Source: Siderastrea radians (taxonomy: Eukaryota > Cnidaria > Anthozoa > Scleractinia > Rhizangiidae). From it: a stretch of DNA of 64,000 bases. The position numbers were made by a program, and so were the translations under genes. A model generated the notes under the pieces. It had not been told where the DNA came from and ran no database searches. It saw only the letters and a program-made list of their open reading frames with translations. Below, one piece after another: positions 56,171 through 64,000 of this stretch (position 1 is the first letter of the stretch; the number at the start of each line of letters is the position of its first letter). The stretch spans positions 9,720,660 to 9,784,659 of the forward strand of contig OZ024887.1 of NCBI GenBank assembly GCA_964017195.1, in the 5' to 3' direction.

Positions 56171-56807
56171 CCCCCCCCCCTCCAAGTTTCGGGCAACAGC
56201 ACACGGGAGAAAACTAATAATAAATAAAACAAAACACCAAAAAAAAAAAAAAAAGAGAGAGAAACGAAGTAAAGCAACGGCTGTCGCTCTCAAACGTCAG
56301 GCTAAATGCGCACATGCCAACTTCGTTCGAATAAAGCTGTGTGGTGTCAATCAAGTGTCATCAACTCGTGATTCCATTGGTTAATGAAAGACGTTGAAAA
56401 ACTTGTCGATTACATTCGTTCATTCTTTCCGACGTTCCGAGTTGGAATCTATCAGGTCTCTTGATACGTGTGTGATTACGGGATAACGAGAATACTGAAA
56501 ATAGCGCGATTATTTTCATTACCATGAGAAAATACGAGTTGTTGTCGCCCAAATGCGCAATCTAGATTTAAGTTACCCGTTGTTCTCTGGATACACAGGG
56601 ATTCATTTAAAGGTGTTTTTAAACTCGGATACAAAAACCATGCCGAGTTAAAAAAGCTCGCCTTCAAAATACTATAACATTGCAACATCCTTGTGATCGC
56701 CTTTTCGATTCTAGAGCCGTGCTCTCTTTGTCTATAAACCGAGATAACCAATCCCACATTTTCGTTTCGTTCCTAGTTTTGCAATCCACTGTTGTGGCTT
56801 TTTTTAC
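56171..56807. other. Intergenic DNA without recognised gene
   Basis: C-run at 56169-56180 and an A-run near 56240. Open frames on the minus strand (56361-56757) show no domain. Confidence 0.35.
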
Positions 56808-57245
56808 CCCTTTCGATAAAACACATAAACAACAACAACAAGCTTTATTTGCATGACTATAAGTACATACAGTATTGCAAAAGCGTAAAACTTAACTAAA
56901 GCGAAACTTATAACAATCATAATCATGTAATAGGAAAAAAAAAGCAATTGTGTATGCGTTACATTACTTTCATTCGATAGAAGATTATTTCGTAAAGATA
57001 AGCATCGCAAAATGAACTTCATCAGTTGAGTATGTAAATAATAATTATCAGAATTCATTAATTTTTTGGTGGCTTGCATAGGAGGTGATTGTGTTATGTT
57101 TGGTATTTGGTTCTCTATTTTTTTTGTAAAATTCATCTCTAATACTACAGTATTTAGTACAATGGAAAAGTAAATGAATTTCATCTTCAATTTGGTTTGT
57201 TTTACACGTAGGGCATGCTTTGTTGGTGGTCTAGACAGATGAGGC
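56808..57245 (-). mobile_element. LINE 3' end with zinc-knuckle remnant
   Basis: Minus-strand translation begins ACPTCKTNQIEDEIHLLFHC, the C-x2-C-x9-H-x4-C motif found at the C-terminus of many LINE reverse transcriptases. After a frameshift at an A-run near 57118 it continues KKIENQIPNITQSP. The element ends AATAAAGCTTGTTGTTGTTG, i.e. a poly(A)-type signal and a TTG-repeat tail. It is 5'-truncated and defective. Confidence 0.75.
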
Positions 57246-59240
57246 ACAAAATCTCAAAAATTTATTCACAACCGTCCGGCTTAACAGTCTCATTAGCACG
57301 CACCTTATTTGCCTATCTGAGCCACACCCAGATTGCTCTCCTTTAGGGATGAATTAAAATTAACTTCAGGGTTTGCGTGTTATTGAAAGGCACAGTCAGG
57401 CATGTCCCATTGGTACGTTCTAGGTGCGTTTAGGACGGGATTCTGCCTTCGTGTTTTGACGTCATCGTGTTCTTCTCTTCACGACAAGGAGGGAAAACAG
57501 AACAGTTGGGTACAAGGTTTAGGCGCAGTAAAGCGGAAGCATACTACAGCCAAGCGATCCGATTTTTTCTTTTCTACTTTATTTGCTCCTTTCCTACAAA
57601 GTTATATCAATGTTCTCTTTCGTAGATTTTTCACATCAGACTCTGTTCACAGTTGCCTCAAATGTTTTTTTTTCCTTATTTTTGGAGGCTGTTATTAGCT
57701 TCATGATGAAAGCCTATTTGGTAAATGGATTTTTTTTTGCCAATTTGTTTAAAATTGCCAAAAAAGAATCTATTTACCTTTAAAAGATAAATGATAAATG
57801 ATCTTAAATGATCATTCTAAACAATGGTATGAAAAACGGCGAAACCACTTTTATAGGGGACTTTTGTAACTAGTTTAAAATACCATTTATTTTCGCAATT
57901 AGCGACTAATACAAATTTCCAAGCACAGAAGTTAATTTAGGGTTAATATAAAGTGTTTCCATCTCTGCTGTCTCCGCGAATTCTGTGCTCTGTCCTAATG
58001 TACATATTCTCTCTACCAAAGATAACAACATTTACATAATTATTACTCTTTTATAGTTAAAATCTTTGTTACCGCCAAAGCCTCAAATGAAAGATCGCGA
58101 AAGCCATGACTTAATTTTCTTGAGTGGTATACAGTGGCACGTCGTTACATTTGCCTACAGTTGGTAGCATTTAGGCTCTCGTTGCTGTGTCACATCTGCG
58201 TAAGAAAAATAATATCATGCTTTACTGAATAGGAGTTTTTCACTCTTTTAAGATTCAGATTTCGGGTACGGGATAACCTTACTACTTTGTTCGTTTCATG
58301 CTACAGCGTGACCTAATATCAATACTTTCAACTCATTTCATGTTGTCTTTTCCCGTTTTCCGTGAACACCTATTTTCCAGCAGTCAGCAAGCGTTTTTAA
58401 TTCCAAGTTCATTCTCTACTCACGCAATTTAAACGTTTTCGTTTGCACTTAAGGGACCTTCGGGGGAACTCAATTAAGATTAATTTTGGAGGATTGAGCC
58501 CGAGGTTTGAAACCGTCACTCTTACGTATATTTAATTTTATCGAATTGCACCCCTTCCAAATGCTATAAAACGTTGCTTGCCCTTCCATGTGAGTTCTGA
58601 AAGGTCAAGACAAAAAAGGCAACCTTGTTATTTATACGACTTTCAGTCGGTCAAAGGCTCCTTTCTTTCGTATACTATGTAGTTTCTGCCAAAATTTTGC
58701 AACCTTATGAAATACTTAGAATTTACACTTAGACTTTTATCATTCAGATATAAAAATAACATATTTCGCACCCAGAGCTTATCTGTTACACGTTCTTCCA
58801 AAAAAATATTTAACCAGTTGGTGGGAGACATCAAGAGCATGTCTGGAAACGTTCATCAAATAACTATGCCTTTGAAGAGCTAGCCCTCGTAGCTTGAAAA
58901 CGGCAAAGAAAAACCGAAAAAAGGAGTCAAAAACAAGCTCGGACATTAAGGTTGTCAATATATAGTTTTAAGAGAGCATGTTTCATCATGACTGATCCAC
59001 AGCAAAGTAAATCCTAAAAAACAAGGCACTTCAGTGATTGATATCTTCTCAAACATGCCAACGAACATATACGGAAAGCTAAGAAATAACACCTAAATTA
59101 TATATCTTCAATTAAGAGGACCACAACAAGAAAATTATTAAATGTTTTATGGCACCGTTACGTTGAACATAAAAGTTTAAACTATGAAATAAATAACGGT
59201 GATAGCGCAATGCATTTACAAGCTCAATTTCTAAGACTGT
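57246..59240. other. Intergenic DNA, few repeats
   Basis: No gene recognised. The stretch near 58650-58790 (GTCAAAGGCTCC, TTTCTGCCAAAATTTTGCAA) resembles 63340-63420 and seems to be a decayed dispersed repeat. Confidence 0.35.
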
Positions 59241-59757
59241 TATGTTGATGGGTAACTACATCTTATTTGTTAGTATTCACACGATGAACAATAAACACAT
59301 CTTTAATGACAGAGAAATACATTGTTCTTACGTCCAACCAGAAGGGCAGCAGGTTCGAAGGTCATCGCAGCATACTGATCCAATTCCATACAGCCAGCAC
59401 CTATATCCTCCTGTTACATATGGACAACACCTTTCGACTCTACGACAGCGTGTACCATCAGGGCAAATATCAGATGGCGATGGTGGGCCTATGAAATAAA
59501 GACAGAGTACATAAACGCGACAAGTCTGATGTTAACCAGGTACTAAGATTCTTAATGGAATTGAATGTCAAAGTCGTAAGCGTTTCCAAAGTTCGGATAA
59601 GGGTGGCAGGGGCATAAGAAATTTTTAAATGACGACCCAACTCATCATCGTCATCATCGGAAGAATGATCCGCAACACCCATCGTATTGCGGACGTGGCT
59701 CCAATTTTTAATTTTTCCCTTAGAATTCGGCCACAACTCTGCGCAACGCAACAGAGC

Positions 59758-59758
59758 A

Positions 59759-59789
<31 letters not shown>

Positions 59790-59832
59790 GAGGAGGAGGA
59801 GGAGGAGGAGGAGGAGGAGGAGGAGGAGGAGA
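59758..59832. repeat. AAG / AGG microsatellite
   Basis: (AAG)n passes into (GGA)n. On the minus strand it translates as poly-Pro/poly-Ser, which accounts for the Pro-Ser-rich open frame 59470-59895. Confidence 0.95.
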
Positions 59833-60509
59833 CATGGCCAGACCCACATTTGACATTTCAGAGACTTCAAAAGTTTCTCCTATGGTAGGTTTCATTTGAG
59901 TGGAATTACTTGAAGTTTGTCCTGAAACGGATTAGGTGAAACGTATTCACATGTCCATGTCCATAAATGCTCAGACTTCTTTGTATGAGAAAATAGGCTT
60001 GACCACATTTGTGTGACACTGTTGATAGGTAGAGACCTTTGTTTAAACAACGTAGCCCAGTAACAAGCAGAGGCTACAGCTATCCATAAGGACCCCGATG
60101 AAAGGGTGCAAATTTTATGCACCAATATGTTTCGATTGCGGTCATACCGTAGTGGCGCACACATAAATAAACTCTGCCATAAAAGGTATCAAACCCGAAT
60201 ACTTCTAAAAGGTAAGCTGTATGAGAAAGATTTACCAATCGATAATCTCGCGACAATTGCCAAAGATCGACAACTGTGAACAAACCCCATTATTACTGGT
60301 ACTGATGGCACCACAAAAGTCAGAAAAAAACGTGATTAACAGATCAACGGGTAGAGGAATTGTTTGAGTAGGACCAAGAACAGTGTCTGTAATGTAAATG
60401 TGGTGTCTGTTTAATCGGGTGTCCGTAAAATGGAGATTCGACTCACCATCTGTGGAATTTCCTCCATATGCATTAATTCGAAATGCACACGCACACGTCC
60501 AAAAACAAA

Positions 60510-60536
60510 CAAACAAACAAACAAACAAACAAACAA
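60510..60536. repeat. AAAC microsatellite
   Basis: Six to seven AAAC units. Confidence 0.9.
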
Positions 60537-60736
60537 ATGCTACTCAAAACTGAAACCATTTGGCTAACTCCTGAAAATAAAGAAAGAAAATATGAGTCAT
60601 ATTGAGCCTTTGGTATTTTAGAAGACTGGGTAAAGTGAATTTTCATGCACCGATATTATTCATATTGCTTACTTAATCTTTAACAAGAAATGAGGAGTGT
60701 ATTAACTAGCTAATCCTTTGGAGACATGCAGTCAGA

Positions 60737-61000
60737 TATAGACAGATCAAGCTCGATCCCCCCCCCCCCCCCACCTTTGACTGTAAAATGTCGCAGAAAA
60801 GGCATGTTTTGTACCTGCCAAGTGGGTCTGAAAATGGGTCATGAATTTTGCCAGTTTGGTCTAAATTATTAATTATGAATGGTTTCAAGAGAACCATCAA
60901 GGGATTTGTCTTTCCATATTCAAACCGAAAATGGCAACAGAAAAGTAACAAAAAAAAAAAATCGTTTGACATATCTAAGCGCGTGTTCCCTTTTTAGATG
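60737..61000. repeat. Dispersed repeat with C-run
   Basis: A 16-C run near 60757 is followed by GTGGGTCTGAAAATGGGTCA and TTTGGTCTAAATT. These resemble the GTCTGAAATAGGGT repeat at 48027-48300 and suggest the same dispersed family. Confidence 0.4.
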
Positions 61001-61229
61001 GGCAAGGTTGCACTGCACCCAGGCCCTTCGTGGTCAGTACCATCAGAGGGACTCCACTCTTGTGCCCAAAATTAAAACTCAGAAGCACCCATGGGGTCTA
61101 CGAAGTGAGGTATTTTCTAGAACAGGGTGTGAGTCTGAGGAACTGGCAGGCAAAAGCCCACCAAAAAGTCTAAGAAGTGCCCCCTCCCCACCACCTCCTT
61201 TCATCGGACGCTTTTTCATCTAAGCTCAG

Positions 61230-61940
61230 CACAGAAAAAATGAAATGTACGAATGAGCTTTAGATCTGCGATGACCTGTTACGGACGAGTACTAAAGTCC
61301 GCGCTTACTTGTTAATTGTCAAGCGAGTTGCGTTATGAGATAATGTAAGCATCATATTTCGCTAACTGAGATACTGGCATTTTCTGATCTTACAGGTTTG
61401 GGACAGTTTAAGACGAATTTGTCCACAAGGCGTCTTTAATTTAATTTAATTTAATTTTAATTAAATTTAAGCGAATTTAATTTGCCGTACTTGTGTAAAC
61501 TTAGCTTGGCACAAGGAAATTCATGATTTCTAAGTGAAATGTAAGAATGACTAAGATGAGGGTTAAATTTGCGATGACTCAGTGTCACGAATCTGTCATC
61601 GGTGTCGAGTGTAGTTAGTCAATGCGAGAACTTGCAAGTTTAGTACCGTTGAATATCAAGCTTTGTTTCCAAGGCTTTTAGCGTGTATTAAACTAAACAA
61701 GGGCTCTGAGTTGAATACACCGTACGTGTTTGAACTAAACTGTCTAAAATGTCACTTAATTTCAGCTTTGAACATAATTTTTTTCTCAAAAATATAATAC
61801 ATTAGTTGAGACAATTCTAAAGCAAAATTATTCTTATGATGTTCCTTGACTGTCCAGGATTACGAAAAGATACGATGTCAATGCTGCCACTGTAGCTTTC
61901 ATCCTGAAAATAGTGTTTCAAGTACCTTATATTCCCTCAA
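61230..61940. repeat. ~500-bp diverged dispersed segment, copies B and C
   Basis: Blocks matching 55640-56170 appear twice in part: 61260-61440 (AAAGTCCGCGCTTACTTGTT, GTCCACAAGGCGTCTTTAAT) and 61480-61870 (GTCATCGGTGTCGAGTGTAG, AAAATGTCACTTAATTTCAG, TTGACTGTCCAGGATTACG). So one copy seems internally duplicated. A TTTAATTTAAT run near 61436-61470 separates them. Confidence 0.65.
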
Positions 61941-62547
61941 CTCTCCGACTGGCCGCCGTTTTGGTCCGTTGCAGGCTGCACGCATTCTGCACTCTCATTG
62001 GTCAATTCAAACCACTGGTCACGCGCCAATAACAGACTGTCGGTCTCTGTCTGTATGGCCGTGTCCACGCCAAAAGCCCAGCGCACGGGAAGATCGCCGA
62101 TAGCTGAATGTTTTTCAAATTTTCTTAAACCAGAATTGCCGTTCGATCACCCTGAAGGCTGGATGGGATGTAGAAATTACGTGGCTTTACAAATATGGTA
62201 TTTTTATGGCGATTCTCTGCATTGCGTTGTGACACGAGAGCGATTCGTTGGACTCGATCGTCTCCAGTCACCTGCCTTCCTTCGTTTTAAGTAGAGAAAC
62301 AACACTGCAAACAACACCGAACCAAAACCTCGCCTAAAACGGCCTAAAAAGGCTATGAATTGCGCCCAAATTACAAACAAGACACAAAGACCACCCCATG
62401 TTAAGGTAAGTGAAGTTTATTTCCACATTCATGACTTTATTTTAGCATTTTGAGAACCAAAGTGAATTTCCCATACAAAGTCTCATAGCGAAGGTCATAT
62501 TTCGCAACTCGATACGCGATCGTATTCTCATTTTGAGCTTGGGCCGC

Positions 62548-62700
62548 CTGTGATGCTCACTTTTAAGAAACAAACGAAAATATTTTTATGATATTCCTCG
62601 ACTGTCCAGGATTACGAAAAGATACGATGTCAACTTTCATCCTGAAAATGGTATTTCAAGTATACTCCTCCAACTACCCGACTGACCGCCGTTTTGGTAA
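62548..62700. repeat. ~500-bp diverged dispersed segment, copy D
   Basis: Carries the 3' part of the segment. CGACTGTCCAGGATTACGAA and TTTCATCCTGAAAATGGTAT match 61849-61920 closely, up to GACCGCCGTTTTGG. Confidence 0.75.
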
Positions 62701-63123
62701 AAGCTTTGAAATTTCACTGTGTTTATGTACAAATGCAAAATAATCATTCTTTTCTTCTTTGGCACAAGACACTGATTTTCATGAAACAATCATCTCAGAA
62801 CACACACACACACACAAAATCGATATTCTAAGTTTTTTCTACGCTCGTATTTTTTCAAATCTTTCTTCCTGATGCATTGTTGTTTAAAAAATAACCGTGG
62901 TTAACGTAGTTGATTGAGGAATATCTAATGGCGTAAGCCGTAACACGTACCTTGTTGCAGTCAATTTGACCACTGCTTCTGGAAACAACGCAACGCTTGT
63001 ATGGACTGTTGAAATGGTTTATTTACTTCTCTTATGCTAAACGAAGTTTGGAATTTGTGATTTACCATGATAAACCCGTGACGATAGCGAGTGACTCATG
63101 TGACTCATTACTGCGTTCGCCCG

Positions 63124-63150
63124 GTGTGTGTGTGTGTGTGTGTGTGTGTG
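63124..63150. repeat. GT dinucleotide microsatellite
   Basis: About 13 GT units. CA units on the other strand explain a His-Thr run in an antisense frame. Confidence 0.95.
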
Positions 63151-63560
63151 GGCGGGGGAGGGGGGTACTCAATAACCCCTTATACGGGGAGGATCCGCGC
63201 GGAGGCTCAATCCACAAAGGAACCCCTTTCATATACCTAGAGCGAATTTGTACCCCTTTCTTATACCTCAAGGATAAGCCAAAGCAATAGAATTTCCTAT
63301 GATCGCCACGTTTTCCCCGGTCTTTCTGCCGTCTTGGTTCAGTTGCTCAAAGGCTCCAAGCTTTTATATGTTTCGTGTTGTTATTTCTGCCGAAATTTGG
63401 CACCCTTTTATACAGTTAGCTTTAGTTGCCATCCTTTTTCCTTGCGAATTTTGCGACCCTTTCATACACTAAAATGACGATTTTCCCTACTCTTTAGTAT
63501 ACTGCGAGCTCAGAAAAGGCATCCCTTTCGGGCGGAGCCTCCCCATATAACCCACTACTG
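63151..63560. repeat. Dispersed repeat with CCCTTTC-TATACC motifs
   Basis: Recurring AACCCCTTTCATATACCTAG, TACCCCTTTCTTATACCTCA, ACCCTTTTATACAGTTAG and GACCCTTTCATACACTAAAA phrases at 60-120-bp spacing, bounded by GGGGGTACTCAATAACCC and TGAGTGAGTACCCCC as possible inverted ends. Probably a non-autonomous element with internal subrepeats. Confidence 0.5.
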
Positions 63561-64000
63561 AGTGAGTACCCCCTTTTTACCACGAATTTTGCACTAATAG
63601 TTGAACATGTGTTTTTCCAGTAACTCTGTCAGCATTTAGTCGATGTCGAAAATGGACACAGGTATGGAAAGCTCTGATCCTCCCGTGTTAGTTGGTTATA
63701 GAAACCATCTGCTGTCGTAGAAATTGATGACGTCACAAGTGGTTCTTTGTCTACTTCTCCAAATGTTGTCGGGTGACAACTCTGGGCGCAAAAGGGTTAA
63801 GACAGTTAGATTTTTTCAGAGTTTCTCTGAGACATTTAACCCAAAATAATACCTTGTTTTCGACTGAAATGAAGAGAGGATAAACTGCTTCCTATTTTAA
63901 TACGTTGACAATTAGAAATCTATTTACAGCTCTATAGTGAGCCCGTTTAAAACAAAACCTTTTGAAAACCATATGCTATCGGGCTGTATGTCTCCTTAGG
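63561..64000. other. Window end without recognised feature
   Basis: No coding-like frame, splice-bounded exon or repeat family recognised. Confidence 0.35.

Noticed and set aside
56804..57247. 147-aa novel protein
   Set aside because: Another frame shows a LINE zinc-knuckle motif and the element ends in a TTG tail; the long frame is only partly the LINE product.
59470..59895. Pro/Ser-rich 141-aa protein on the minus strand
   Set aside because: The Pro and Ser runs come from an AGG/AAG microsatellite, and no domain is visible on either side.

Overview
This window is eukaryotic nuclear DNA. It is AT-rich and densely packed with transposon remnants, and it carries multi-exon genes with consensus GT-AG introns. 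I infer a metazoan, most likely an anthozoan cnidarian (coral or sea anemone). That rests on gene similarity plus my recollection of cnidarian repeat motifs; no search was run. There are no bacterial operons, no CRISPR array and no rRNA.

Two genes could be rebuilt exon by exon. A dipeptidyl peptidase 8/9 orthologue lies on the plus strand (19 coding exons, 17074-37970, 855 codons, every splice phase consistent, complete Ser-Asp-His triad and double-Glu motif). An isochorismatase-domain protein of the ISOC1/2 type lies on the minus strand (5 coding exons, 47802-42205, 196 codons). They are convergent, with about 4.2 kb between their stop codons. Both encode soluble, probably housekeeping hydrolases; nothing in the sequence links their functions.

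Layout: 1-15843 is a large direct duplication (two copies of about 7.8 kb) made of repeats: a TA-flanked MITE, a degenerate 70-77-bp minisatellite, a 1.3-kb inverted-repeat element, tRNA-derived SINEs and short tandem arrays. 15844-17073 is the DPP upstream region and holds an inverted, diverged copy of part of that duplication. 17074-37970 is the DPP gene, whose introns hold at least nine recognisable mobile elements, some with clear target-site duplications (TA, TTAA, 5-bp and 9-bp). 37971-42204 is intergenic and holds a piggyBac-type MITE with an inverted SINE dimer inside it, and a 67-bp minisatellite. 42205-47802 is the ISOC gene, again with elements in its introns. 47803-64000 has no gene I can assign with confidence. 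It holds a 218-bp-arm palindrome, tandem arrays, a LINE 3' end, several diverged copies of a ~500-bp sequence, and a few possible orphan exons.

I found no obviously new multi-gene system. The points most worth a second look are the young 7.8-kb tandem duplication with its minisatellite, the long palindrome at 49.3-49.7 kb, the GGATCC-rich palindromic element in an ISOC intron, the perfect 220-bp duplication next to a DPP splice acceptor, and a transposon carrying a possible captured HIRAN-like exon.
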